Below are positions 1 through 12,800 of a DNA stretch of 64,000 bases, one piece after another. Position 1 is the stretch's first letter, and every line of letters starts with the position of its first letter. A program made the position numbers and the translations under genes. This DNA is from Coniella vitis (Eukaryota > Ascomycota > Sordariomycetes > Diaporthales > Schizoparmaceae): NCBI GenBank assembly GCA_011317545.1, contig WUJK01000011.1:1193501-1257500 (forward strand), read 5' to 3'. The notes beneath the pieces are model-generated. The model worked only from the letters and a program-made list of their open reading frames with translations, did not search any database and was not told the DNA's origin.

Positions 1-3000
1 CCCAACGAGGGCAAGCTGATACCAAGGACAGCAAAGTATACACAACTCACGCCCGGGAATATTCCCACCATGTCGATCACACTTTCAGCACTTGAATTAC
101 TCCATTCTCCGCAATGCACGCCGGAGATGCACAACGATCCATGAATTACTACGATGTTCCAGGGTTATGGCGCCAATGCGACCGCAGGTCCGTCTTCCGG
201 TAATGAAGTTGCACTGGCGAACACGAGGACGCTCTGATCCGTTCCTGGTCCCCGACCTTCAGCCGGCTATGTTCGGAGTCCTCTGTTCGGAGCAGCGATT
301 GATTTGGGAGGTGGTCGACCGGAGACATTGCAACGAAACTGCACGGCAAATCTTCTTGTGACCGTTGTTGCTATTGGGACAGAAAAAAGAGGCAGGGGAG
401 ATCCTTTCTTTCTACTGCAAATGAGACATTTTCCCCTCCTCTTTCTCCTCGACTGTGAATTGACAGAGCTTGCCCCTGTCCCCTCCAAGGCGACGGGATC
501 TTTTGGCGCCTGGCGTCACGATGGGATGGGACCCTCCTCTCGACTTCGTCTGCAAGCCCACTTTCGCCATCGCAAGGTTACCAACGGCTTCGCTTGCCCA
601 CATCGCGAATGCGGGAACTGACTGGCAGGCCTGTTCAAGGCAGGGCAGGTGATGGTCCTCCGCCCCCAATCTGAATCTGTCATTGATGTTTCTCCTTAGC
701 CGGCCCGCTTTTCCTTTTGATGAATCCTCATCCCCGTCGGCTCGCATGGAGACGCCAAGCATATGTCTCCGCTTTCCACAATGCACGGACAGCATCGTGC
801 TATTCTGTACTTGGTTGGAGTATGGTACCATATCATGCTATACCGTAGTAGGCTCACAGTATCGCTATCGGGTGGACCTCGTCGACTAGTAGCGCCGCAA
901 CAGTGGGCTGCTAGACAGTGGAGTTCAAATATGCCAGCCAGGATGGCACGGTGCGAGAGACGGCTCCGATCTCTTGCAGATCCTCACTCGAGCACTCTGA
1001 TGGAGTTTGCTCCGCAAGAAGACTGGATTCAGGCGGCGATCGTTGTGCACCGGATCGTGAAGTGGACCCTTTTTGGACTGATTGGCTTGCCATTTTCTCC
1101 CGCAAATGCTACACAGTAACGCACGGAAGTACTGCCTCCCTTTGTAGCCAGGGGAGTGCAAGGAAGAACCCAGTACTCTGCGAGCCGGATGCGAAGCTGT
1201 ACGCGCAGTCCTGCCTGCTCAACTCGTGAGAGCAGTCAGCCTCTTGGCTTCATGACACGTGTTGGAAGTTGAGGCGAGCACGAGGAACGTCAGAAGGAGA
1301 AAGAAGAGCAGGCTCAGCGTAGCAGTGACAAGCCTCAATAGTGATAGGGGAAGCATGGATTGATGGCAGACATGGACACGTGTTGAGCACAGAAAAGGAA
1401 GGGAAACTATGAGAGGATAATATAAGTAGTTCTACACAGGGATCAGATAGAAGTAGAAGAGAGACGAGAAAAGCACTCGAGCCCGCTCTAGCAAAGGCGT
1501 TTCGGCGTTTTTACGTACCTCAAGAAGCAGAACATTGTGCGCAAGCTACACCATCGTGTAACGAGACACGCTATAATTCCGCCACTGTCGTGAGAGCCTC
1601 ATCAAGCTGCATGATATGCCATTGCCGCACATCCACCATTTGCTGCACACCTCTCCAACATGTATGTGTATCTGTACGTATCTGCTGAGGCAGTACGTAC
1701 TCCTGGCTCGAGTCAACGACGGAGACGCGTTGAGGGAGGAGGGGGGTGGAACAAGGTCTACCCCAGAGCAGCAGACAGCTAAGGGTAGCATTGGGGATCT
1801 CAGGTTGCCGTCTGGGGCCGCAGGGAGTCCCTGACAAGACGTGAGATCGCCCAAGCACGCCACCTGTCTCTCGGAGCTGGGCACGGGGCTTCACAGTGGG
1901 GTTGGCGAGGGCTGTGGCTCCTTTGGCCTGTATGTAAGTACTATAATACTAGAAGGGACGTCTTGTTAGCAAAGATGCCTGTCCCAAAAGGTACGCGAGA
2001 GCGGTTCCAGACTATCTCTGGGACATGGAGGAGGGCAAGAGGAAGGCCCAAGAAAGAGAGGACAGAGAGGAAAAGATACAGACGATAGCAGCTTACCATA
2101 GTATCGTGCGGTGCGGATTCTCCCACAGCCGGAGCGAAGGCAGAGCAGGTTGCTGATCCGAGAGTCAGACCTTGCACGAGGTCACGAGAGCATTTGCGCA
2201 AGGCCATGTCGACACTGGCAGTCCCCAATTGCGGCTCTCTGGATAGGGAGACTGGTGACGCTGCGTGACTTGCTCTTCATGTGGCCAACCGAGACAGACT
2301 GGGATCCTGCCGCTGCCCCTGCCGCGTCAAGTCCCCAGCACCGACGGACGGACATCTACTGCACACGAACATGAGTATACGGTCGACAAGACGGCATCGG
2401 AGGCACAGGTGGCCTGCTGAGTGATTCCCAAAATCTGCCATCATTGTGTACGAGACCAGCATCTCAACAAACAAGCCAGGGCGACAGCCAGCAGACAAGC
2501 CAAGGACCAAAGAAAATATACAGTCCGGAATGGCATGGAAAGTTCGATATTGTCCAGAATGTGATAGATGACCTGTGGTTTTGCTATGGTTCGCAAAAAG
2601 TGAAGGTTGGCTAATATCACATTACTATGTACATGGTACACTCAGTAGCAGCCTTGTGGCAGTACTATGGTACGCAGAGCAAGTACATGAGTACCTGGAC
2701 ACAGCTGGGTACCTGCCATCAGGCGAGAAGCACACCACAGTGAACAGTACATAGTACCTTCCAGTTGTGATTCAGCCAAAAAACGCAGGTCCATGACAAA
2801 CAGGTCAAGCGCGGGAAGGCTAAGCATGCACGAGCCAGCAAAAGGTTGGAGCATATGTGGGAACAATGAGGGGTTGTGCAGCACAAAGTGGGGGACGCTG
2901 TAGTGGAGTGCCGCCAGCAGTTTAGCGACAAAGGCTAGACCTGGGACTCTGGACAATGGGCATCAGCCCCCAGTGGAGACAGATACATAGTACGTACTTG

Positions 3001-3610
3001 GTACGCGATTCTTGTGCAGCGAGATGATATGGCGAGCTTTCACTGCTGCTATGCTCTGGTGGGAAGCCTCCCACATAGTATTGCTGGCCGCTTTTCCCTG
3101 CTGCACTTGCTTCGGGGACTGTGTGAGCACCCTCAAAAGCATCATGAGATCTTTGCAGCTGACATGGAAAGACAATGCCCCCGGTAGCCTCTTGTTAGTC
3201 GAGTCAACAGATCAATTGACAGTGTCCCAGGGCCTTGCACGGGCACTTGCGGTCTTTTTACTGTGCCGATCATGCGGCGGCAGATCGCCGCTGTGGCTTC
3301 TCAGCTCGAGGGAGCAGTACACAGTATCTGATGCTATCTACGGAGAAGGTACATATCCTGATCAGTGAAGACCCCTCCCCTGCATGCTCTTTCTTGCTTG
3401 GGCCGGCCGGCCGGCCAGCCAGCCTGAGCCTCGTTGAGATTGCCACGATCTGGCAACGATGCCCCAGCTTGTGGTCTTTATCAGTGTAAGCGCCAGTTGC
3501 GACGACGGGCGGGCGCAACGGGAATAGGGCGCACATAGCATGGCCAGTCTGCCACTCGTTAGCCGTCAACTAAACGCTCGGCAACAGCAACTCGAGACGC
3601 CCGAGAGGAT

Positions 3611-3661
3611 AGGGGAGGGAGAGGGGGAAAGAGAGAGAAAGAGAGAGAGAGTGTGTGTGTG
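3611..3661. repeat. Purine-rich GA/GGGA tract running into (GT)n
   Basis: A run of G and A with GAGA units passes directly into GTGTGTGTGT. It is low-complexity intergenic sequence with no overlapping gene. Confidence 0.85.
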
Positions 3662-5230
3662 GCTAGGGCCATGTACGAAGACGCTGGCAAGAGCAGGCAT
3701 TTTGCAAAGGGAGATACAGCAGGGCATCTGGACTCTGGGACAGTAGTTGTGTACTACCAAAGCAGTATTCCTTGGTGTAATTCCCAACCCCGCCGCTACT
3801 TAACATAAACGCATGGCTGTGGCTGTCGACAACAACACTAGCTTTCCCTCACGCTCTCTCACTCTCTCGCTTTGCCTCCCTCTCTGCACCACGAAGAGTG
3901 GAGCACTGGCTGCAAGCAACCATGACGCTCTCGTCCTCCAGCAGCCGCGCTTTCACTCGCGATGCCCTCCACAGCCACAGCCAGCGGCCCAAGGTGCCTC
4001 GTGGCAGCAAGGAGGGCGTGGTGGATATGCCTCTGCGTCTTGTGACAGGACCGGCGGCCGCATTCCGTGGCCTCCGTACGCAGAGCACATGCAGTCATTG
4101 TCATGACTGCCGGCCTCGAGCTGCTGCTACCAGGCTTGGTTGATGACGCACGATGCAGATTCTGACGTGGAGTCTCTGCATGTTTCAGACCCGCGCCGCG
4201 CTGTCGCTGTCACGACAAAGGCCCAGATCCTGTTGGGACTGGCATGGGTCCCGTTTGGGAAGCAACGATCAAACGAGGCAGCCGCTTGTATGCCATGGGA
4301 CCACATGGTACCGTACAAGGTAGGTACGATGTACGACGTACGATGTGCACAACAGATAAGACGAGATATTGGCAAGGAGGCTTGGGCTGCGCCAGCCGCG
4401 CAAACTGCTTAGCTTAGCTGCTCCTTCCTTCCTGCCTCCACGATATTCCGGCCTTGCTCTTGCCTGCGCAGTACACCAAGTAGTTGGCGGTGGCCGCTGC
4501 TGCTTGGGACAAGGAGGGTCCTGGATGCTTGGGCCTCCAGAACAGGGTCCTGGCAGGTCCTGGCAAGTCGCAGCCTCGCCAATCTGGACATCGGCGTTAT
4601 GCAACTTTCTTCTTCTCTGCTCTTTGGAAAACCCACAGTCACCAGCGACCTGCCGTTGCATCCCTCACGGCCCGTATTCCTGTAACGCCGTCCATCGGCA
4701 TCTTCAGCTTCCTCTATCTCCTGTGCCTGGGCGTTGAGGCTGCCACATACCCTCTGTGCCACCTACCAAGCTGCACGGCGCATGCCCCGAGTTTGAGGCC
4801 GCGTCTGGGTCAGCCATCAACAAAACGAAAAGAAGCCATTGACGAGCATTCTCCACGGGGCTACAAGCTCCGCACGCCGCCATGTATGTACATCACTGTA
4901 CATAGTATGTGAGTAATCTGTCGGCCCTGCTGCTCTAGTGCCAACGCCGCGAAGCCCTCTCCAGGCTGGGATGGTGGGGTAGCTCTGCTACTCTGCTAGC
5001 TCGCGTAGCTGCGGAGCAACCACACTGCTGGCGATATTGCCTCGGGGATGCATCACTTGCCTCGCCTGAGAACCACCTCGCACTGAACCTGCGGGGTTGT
5101 TCCGTTTGTCGGCTGATGCAGTCCTGCTAACGGCGGGCCAATCGGCCCATGTGTCTTTACGACATTGCCTCTTTTGTGCAGCTGTCTCAAATCACTTGCA
5201 GACGCACGTCTATGTACATGCCTAGGTAGG

Positions 5231-5292
5231 CGCAGACGCAGACGCAGACGCAGATGCAGATGCAGATGCAGATGCAGATGCAGACGCAGACG
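5231..5292. repeat. Hexanucleotide microsatellite (YGCAGA)n
   Basis: About ten tandem copies of a six-base unit, with the first base alternating in blocks: four CGCAGA, then five TGCAGA, then CGCAGA again. The opposite strand reads as alternating His/Leu and Arg/Leu codons. No gene structure surrounds it, so it is called as a repeat. Confidence 0.93.
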
Positions 5293-6129
5293 CGCCAGCC
5301 ATGGCATGCCAGCCAGACCTTTGGTGGAGGATGAATTTCTTGTCCAGACAGCAGCTGCCGAACAGTACCATGGACATGGAGAGCCGCTTCAGCGATCAAG
5401 CACCACAGCATAGGCCGCAGTCGTGTGCCCAAGTAGGAAAAAGCCCCCATCACACATCAGTCTACTTTCTTTAGGTAGTCAAGTATTACCGCTTCGGTTT
5501 AAGCAACTTGCTGACTGACAAAGTGTGTGTCTATTTAGATGAAGTACATTTATGTCGCGATTCAGTGTACATGGTATACTATGGAGGACCACGGTACGTA
5601 CCTCTTCGTGCCGCGCAACGTCATATCAATTCGAGTTTCGCGATCCTTTGCGTATTGCCCCAAGCAAGGTCACACACACCCACACACACCAGCACAAGAA
5701 GAGTGCAGAAACACATTCTCTTAGTGCGTAGTGGGTTCTTCATGACAAAAGCCTCGCAGCTCAGGTTTCTCGACACCGTGACATTCGGAAGCCTTATCAG
5801 TCTGCGACAGTAGACTGACTAAGAGAAACCAGCGCCTTACAGGGAATGGCTTGCAACTAGGAACCCGCTGCTACAAAAGATCCCAAGACGTTGGTCAGCT
5901 GGCTGCCCCACATGCCCTTCGTACACTAACAGACAGGCTTGGCCCTTGCACGCGAGAAGGTTGCTCCCGCCGAGCGAGATCCCTAAGACGGAGGACACGG
6001 TCCAAGCTCAAAGCCCAGCAAAACGTACTATCCCGGACGGACCAAAAGCTGGGACAAAATTAATTAATCAAGAGAGGAGAGAGAGGGAGAAAGACCGACA
6101 GAGAGAAGGTGATCGATGCGCTTCGCATC

Positions 6130-6171
6130 CACAAAAACACACATACACACACTGACACACACACACACACC
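6130..6171. repeat. CA-rich microsatellite
   Basis: Imperfect (CA)n with interruptions, in intergenic sequence. Confidence 0.85.
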
Positions 6172-6570
6172 AGAAAACCCCGTGTTGCAATGGCCGCGAT
6201 GCGTCGGCTACTAAAAGTACCTAGCATTTGCTAGTCCTTAAGCATATCCGAGTGGCAGAGCCAATCCAATGGGTTACTGCCCTTTCAAGCCAGCTGCCGG
6301 CTATCCCGTCCACTCTAGAACAAACCTGCATACATAAAGTGTGGTTGCAAAACTGCAATAGGGTCTGTGAAGGTGTGGGCTTCCTTGCGATTGGGAAATG
6401 CATTCTTCATCGTCATCTCCTTCCTGCCTTCTTTTCGGTCCCGTTGTCGATCTGGCAGCAAATTTGGGGTTGGAGGGATTAGAAAAATCCCTCCGCAGAA
6501 TTACCTGCTTTTCAGCTTGCAATGTCCAAGCTACGAGGAAAGGGTATCAATGTCGTGTGATGGTCGCTTT

Positions 6571-6584
6571 GGGGGGGGGGGGGG
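6571..6584. repeat. 14-base G homopolymer
   Basis: An uninterrupted run of 14 G residues in intergenic sequence. The exact length may be uncertain in an assembly. Confidence 0.85.
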
Positions 6585-8141
6585 CGCCACCCACAGACTG
6601 CCGTGTAACTTTTGGCAGCCATTGACTCCTTGAGCCTCCGCCGTGCGTGGTTATCAGCCCTGTGGGATGTGACACGTCTCCGGGCCGAAAGCTCGATCAA
6701 ATTGAAGACTGGTTCCGTGGCCTCCAAAAAATAGTAATTGACCAGGCAAGAAATAGGCAATACGAGGCGAGGCACACGCAGCCCAGAAAAAAAAAATCAG
6801 TCTGTTCCATTCCCGCCCAGTCCAATGACGACACCCACATTATTTCACACACACCCACACCAAAAAACCCCACATGCACCCACGATCGATAGTCATATAT
6901 CATACATGGACATGAAAGTGGTCAGCATGCAACATTGAAAAGCGGAATGCCGAGCGATGCTGCCTTTGCCACCTTTTTTTGGGTCCATGGCGGGCCAACC
7001 GCCAAATTACTGCGTAGGAGGTTGACTCGTTTGGTGTTCACTCTCTCACCGTACATGCCAAGACAGGAGACGCGGGACAGGTTCTACACTCTGCTTGGTC
7101 CGAATCCCGATTCATCAAAAACTAAGAGATGCAGGCTGAGCAGTCCTCATGTTTGTGGACCAAATGATGGATCAGTTGTGATGGATCCGGCTGGCTCTAT
7201 GTCAACCACACGAGAAAAACGTAATGCAAGACAAAGGTCATCCATCAATAATGCAGTCAGGCAACGCCATTTGCAGGAGAGAAATGTGTCCATGTAGCAT
7301 TTTGCATCCACGTAGATCTATCTTCAGCCTAGACAAAAGAAGAAAAAAAAATCATGTCGGGCGCCTCTATGCCCTATGCGGAGCGCATGGAATGCGTCTA
7401 CGTAATTGGTCAATCTGCACAGGGAAACCAACGCCTATCCATCCCAGTAGTATCCTCTCACTCTGTCTTCCATGACCCAAAAGGGAAATTGTCCCCTGGT
7501 ATACAAATGCAAAACAATGACCGATGACCCCAGAATAGAAACCACTGTATCCCCGTGCCGAGATTTTGTTTACCAGGCCATTGGCACAACCTCATGTAAC
7601 CTTTTTGTTTCCCCAGTATGAACGCTGAACAGCACCGTTGGAGGATGTTTTCCCTCGATCATGCGAGGTCATCAGCTCCAACAAAAGGAAAATAACCATC
7701 CATAGCAGAAACTTTTGAATGCCTGGTTACCGCACTTCTTGTTTTGAGAAGGACAGCCAGTGGTCCCTGAAAGCCCTGGAGAGAGGGGTCAAGGAGGGGG
7801 GACAAAGGAAAAAGAGAGAAAAAAAAGAAAGAAATCAAGAGCGACAAAGGGGATTGGCGCCGACAACGCCAACAATAAGTCTTGGATCATGACACATGTT
7901 TTGCCATCAGGTCCCCAACCTGTGATCCTTTCCGGAAAGAGTCCTGTCAAACCTCATACCCAGACGCCGTAAGTTTGCTCCCATGACCATAAATCATAAA
8001 ATCATTTGGACTCCAGTGTGAAGAGTTCAGAGAAAGAAGGTTGAATGCGACCCAGAATTTGCGCCTCGTTTTGTCACTTTCGTTGAGCATTCCAGAAGTC
8101 TGCCCGTGAACATGCTGTGAAAAATTCGTGGCGGGATCCAG

Positions 8142-9842
8142 CTATGTCAAGACTGGCTTCTCGTAGCGCGATGGCAAGGTCATGCGACGCTGTGTTGTAT
8201 AACGCACGAGCTCGCGCTTTTCCTTGGGAGTGCTCATGCTCATACTTCGCTGTGGTCGCTTGAGACGGGCCTTGTCGTGAAGGTCACCATCTGCTCGGCT
8301 GCCCCAAGATGTCTAAAAGCAAATTTGTGATTAGCTACCTGACCCACTTTTGAAGAATCTGACCAAGCATCGGGACGTACCATGTTAAGAGTAATGAGAG
8401 CATAGAGCTTGATGAGGCCATGGAACCATCCAAAGACAATGGAGAGCGGCAGGAACCCGATATCGCCGGGGTGCTTCTTGAAGAGAGCCCAGAGCTTAAC
8501 AGTTTTGGTGAATGCGAAGACAAAGATGATCTGAGCCCAGAGAGCCAGAGCACGGTAGGTTGGGTCCCAGTTCACGGTCGCCTTCCAAAGCGCAAAGATA
8601 ATGAAAGGGTCCATCACAAATGCAAGCGAGGTGAAAGTCGCAATGTGCAAGGCGTACGTGCACCAGAGCTGTTGGCTGCGCGGAGCAAGGCAAAAGTTAG
8701 CGTGAGACGGCAAGGATGATGGGGAGCGGGACAAGAGACGTACCGCCACACGTGGCGCTCGACGCACAGGCTGGTGAAGTTACTCCGCCAGTTGCTTCGC
8801 GCCCAACGAGAACATTGGTACAGAAACTTCATGCCGTTCTCCAGAGTTGTTTCCAATTCGCATTCAGGGTCGTACTGGATCCACGTCTTCCACTGGTGGC
8901 TGACAAGCCATCGCGTGACAAAGTTGTCATCGTCGGCGTTCAAAATGTACTTTCGCCAGCGCTCGTTCTTGAAACCATGGAGAAACTCGCCGTTATTGAG
9001 AATCTCGGTCCTGTATGCGCCGGTACGTCCAGACATGCATGAAGTGCCGCCGTCGATGTTGTGGGTGGCAGAAATTTCAAAGTTACGCCGTTCAATGTAG
9101 GCAGCACCCAGCCAATTCCAGCACCGCATTGCAAGCGGCGCGTCCCGTTCGCGACGCACTCGCTGACATGTTCCCACGCCACCCATCTTGTCGTCTTCGA
9201 AAGGCGCCAGAATCCAGGGGATGAGAGTTTTTGGCCACGTCACGTCATCGTCCGCCATGATGGTAATGGCGGTACGGACTTCTGGAAGCGCAGCGCAGAC
9301 CTGGAGACGCTTGTTTGCAATGCCGGTGAATAGAACTCGAACGCGAGGGTAATCGAGAGAGTCGGCGAGCTCCTTGAGCGCCTTGTGCTTCTCAGCAGTG
9401 GTGATCAAGATGAGCTCGTGCGGCTGGCAGGCCAAGATGCTCTGTAGCGAGGGCCGAAGCTCTTCCATGCGGTTGTGGATCGTCGGAATGACAACCGTTA
9501 CGTCTTTCGACGTAAACTTTGGCTTTTCCGGTATGGGCTTGGACTTGTAGTTCCAGTGACTTATGCAGTGGACGAGGAGACGGACATAGCGGTGAAGCCT
9601 AGACCAGGAATTAGCACTTGTGACATTGGCCCCTGAGACATCCACCGCCAATTGGCCGGTTCCATGCCAGGAGATGCGCGAGGGACTGCCACTTACCATG
9701 TGAGGGCGAAGATCCAACCCCAAGTCATAATGGAGGTCCATTGCGGGTAGAAAATGACCGAGCTGGTCAGCACGCTGGTGAGGGAGGCTATTATGTCCGA
9801 GTCCTCGAGAGGACTGGCGTGCACAAATGTGGAATTGGACAT
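8142..9842 (-). CDS. GT2-family processive-type glycosyltransferase, four exons, 488 aa
   Basis: Exons read 9842-9697, 9598-8744, 8675-8381 and 8312-8142; all three introns (98, 68 and 68 bp) have GTAAGT or GTACGT donors and CAG/TAG acceptors, and the phases join to 488 codons plus TAG. The protein starts with a membrane segment (about 25-60), then the GT-A catalytic domain: VTVVIPT near 83, the sugar-nucleotide/metal motif ADDDVTWP at 164-171, a second acidic motif ADDDNF near 270, and the acceptor-site motif QCSRW at 310-314. Three or four C-terminal hydrophobic segments (about 340-430) precede a basic tail. Chitin and hyaluronan synthases share this architecture. Fungal members of this shorter class (ZtGT2-like) are known to be needed for hyphal growth on solid surfaces in plant pathogens. 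Substrate and product are not known from sequence. The start is the ATG that gives MSNSTFVHAS; upstream in-frame sequence offers only poor alternatives. Confidence 0.92.
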
Positions 9843-12800
9843 GATGTGCCAGCGATTGGGTGGGAGCACGTGGTGATGTCGAAGCAGGCGGTCCCAGGTC
9901 GAGGATTGCTTCCTTGGACCGTGCAGAAAGGCCGAGTGAAGGGGAGCAAATGTGCAAGTGGTCCAGGGTGTTTTCCAACCAGGCCTGGTCGGAGAGGCCG
10001 CGATGATATCAAGTTGGAGTTCAGCAGCTAGGAATCATAGCACGCCGAGACTGTTGGATGGTCACGGTTTTGAATATGCAGATAATCCCTGCGGCGCCTT
10101 TCAGTTTCGCTGGCCGCGCTGTGCTGGGTTGGCGATAAGAGAAGCCCCAGGTAGGAAGTGACTGCGATGCTCTATTTGGGCGCCCAGGAAGAGGCGCGGC
10201 AGGCAGGCAGGAAGGTAGTCGGTTGCAAGGTAGCAAGGTAGCGGAGGGCCCTGGTCGCGGATTGTGGCAGGGGGCAGGGAGACAGGCTCAGGGCAGGAGC
10301 GAGTCTGTCGAATTCACTTGTCGACCCAGGCAACCGCACGGCAGTGGGTCTAGGCGAAATCGCAGTCTTTTCCTTCTGGGAGGCGGGAAAGGAGGGGGCG
10401 GGCAGCGAGCGACGTGTAGACAAGAAGTGAGCATCGAGCACCACCACAGAGGACGACGAGTGTTGGTCTACTTCTTTTCGAGCTTCCGGCACGGCGAGGC
10501 AGCGAGGAGACCAGGAAACGAGAAAAAGGCAGCAATTCAAAGCTGGGAGAAAGGCAAAGCAAGCGAAGTCTTATGACAAGTCCATGACCAGACCGAGGCC
10601 CCACGGAGACGAAAATTAAGAAAGAACAAGGAAACGGGTGCGGAGGGCAAGAGGCTATCTTCGTGGATATGGGAACGATGGGGACTCGCAAGATATATAG
10701 GCAGGATGGAGCGAGCAGGTGGGAGAAATGGTATGTCGAGGAGAGGCTGTCTGGGGTTGGTGATTTGGGCGGGTACCCTGCGCTACAAGGAAGATGGTCT
10801 GAGATGCTCCGGTCTTGCAGTGTGAGAAGAGGAGAGACGCAATAGCAAGGAAGTAATTGGCACGACATCTTTTACGAGGGTACTCTGTAGAGAAGCCCAC
10901 TTTCTGGGGCAATGCGCGCAGTACAATTTGTCCATTGCATGTTGAAACTGCAGGTTAGCAGTAAACAGCGCGCGCGAGAGAGAAAGACGGAAAAAAAGAT
11001 AAAAGACAAAAAATTAAGGAAAATATCGCAAAAATTGCACAAAAAGAGTGCGGGAACTCGGGTGGAGGGGTACATGGGAGGGATGCTGGGGGTAGGCGCG
11101 CAGCAAGTACCTTAGTACTTTGTACATTCTCTGCTCAGCATCTTCCACTGGGCGAGGGGTGCGAGGGCGCTGCCAGCCAGCCAGCCTCTAACTATGTACG
11201 GGGGTCTTGACCCAGAAGAGTCAGTCTACAGTGGAGCCCCCAGTGACTGCGTCCGTTCATTGGGCCAGCGCTTGCGAAGGAGTGAGTACTTTGCAAACCT
11301 GCAGCTGGGCTATGCTGTCTCTGCAACAAGTACACGTCCAGGTACTTCTACGTCAAGACTGTCTGTCCTTGACGCCGCACCGAAAGCGTGGAGACCCCGA
11401 AAGAGACGCAGCAGGGATCTGCCCACCTCTCAATCGGGGCGATGGGGAACCTCCCTGCCCAGACATCCACCTTATATCCTGGATAATCCACACTACCCAC
11501 CTTTCTGCTCGCTGAGCGAGATGCGGAGTCGAAGACGTCTCCACTTGGAAAGGCCCAGACACTGCTTTCTCGGACAAGAGACACAAAGTCCCATACTCGT
11601 GGCTGCGTAGAGAAGCAGTCAGCATTGGCCAGGCTACTCGAGTACGATTAGTACAAGCACCACTCTGCACAGCGTCGACAAAAGTCAGCAAGGGCCAAGG
11701 AGGGCCCTCGACACGTATCTGTGTGATAAGACCATCTCCAAGCCACCAGAAGAGACCGGATAGCGTCCCATGCGCCGTACTCTATAGAGCAAGAGCATAG
11801 CAGTCGAGAAGGGGGTGGTTTCGTGGCGGCGACGGTCTGTTTTCCAGCAGGTCCGTGTCAAAGTGTGCATCCCGAGTGCTGCGAGATGATGCGCTCGTCG
11901 CAAGGTGAGGTCCAACTCGGGCATGTTGCAACCAGCCTGTCGCGATAGACTCTCGACGCCAGCGTGTAGCAAAGAATAAACCCACCTTCTCGACTGAGTC
12001 AAGCTCCTCCGCGGAAGCACGTCAATGCTCGTGGTATGCAGTTCACATACAGCCGGCAGCGTCTGCTTGGACTGGAGCTGGGGCTGGGGCTGGCTAATCA
12101 CCCACCAAACCATGCTGCACGGAAAGAATGCGGCTTCTTCATCACGGGCGACAGATGCAATTAATAGACCCTCGAATTGGGGGAGGCCCATGGAATAGGT
12201 GCGTCCTCCCGCCCTAGATGATGTCAGGGGGGTTAAAATGCAGCCTTGCAACTGCATGATCACCGAATCCATTGGAGTGACCCACGCAGCCTGCCGCAGC
12301 TGGGGAATGAGAAAACCGACCGACCGACCCCCTGTGCCTCTTGTTGTTGGGCATAGGTAGGTCTGTACTGTAAGATGCCAACCATGTCACTTGCATTGAT
12401 AAGAAGAGAGCAGTAGCAGCGGAGGCAAGCCCCCGCCAAACATAATTACCACCGACAGGCTGGAGGGCTTGCTTCGAGCGCACAATCACTGCAAATTCAT
12501 CAAGAGTTGGCTCAGGAAAGGCATCAAGTCGTACAAACCCACAGCTTCGGAGTGAGCGGGTCCGAGTCTGCGAGGAGAAAAAAGACTAGAAAAAACAAAC
12601 TTGGTGCAGTACATCCATCCTCTCCACATGTTCGTTTTCTTGGGAAAAGCATGCGCAGATAACTCTGACAATTGGCAAACACCCTTTTATTGACCGAAAA
12701 GGGCGGCCACAGGTCTTGGATGTAGATCGATGAACGCAAAACCCACCACCCCCACCCCCCAAACGGCCAGACAAGTGGCTGGGACATGTGCCTCAAGCGC

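Larger units (their letters stand above)
1..8141. other. Long intergenic region without a supportable gene
   Basis: I examined all six frames and found only short, unconserved-looking open frames and no recognisable domain. The region holds simple repeats (purine/GT tract near 3611, hexanucleotide repeat 5231-5292, CA-rich tract near 6130, 14-base G run at 6571) and several copies of the palindromic 9-mer TACATAGTA/TACTATGTA (2623, 2748, 2984, 4899). The part just before 8142 is the likely 3' flank of the GT2 gene. Confidence 0.6.

Noticed and set aside
8716..9333. Plus-strand open frames of about 90-108 codons
   Set aside because: Complement of the GT2 catalytic exon.
11685..12272. 195-codon minus-strand frame in the gene-poor interval
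   Set aside because: No protein-like patterning, no domain, no splice partners.
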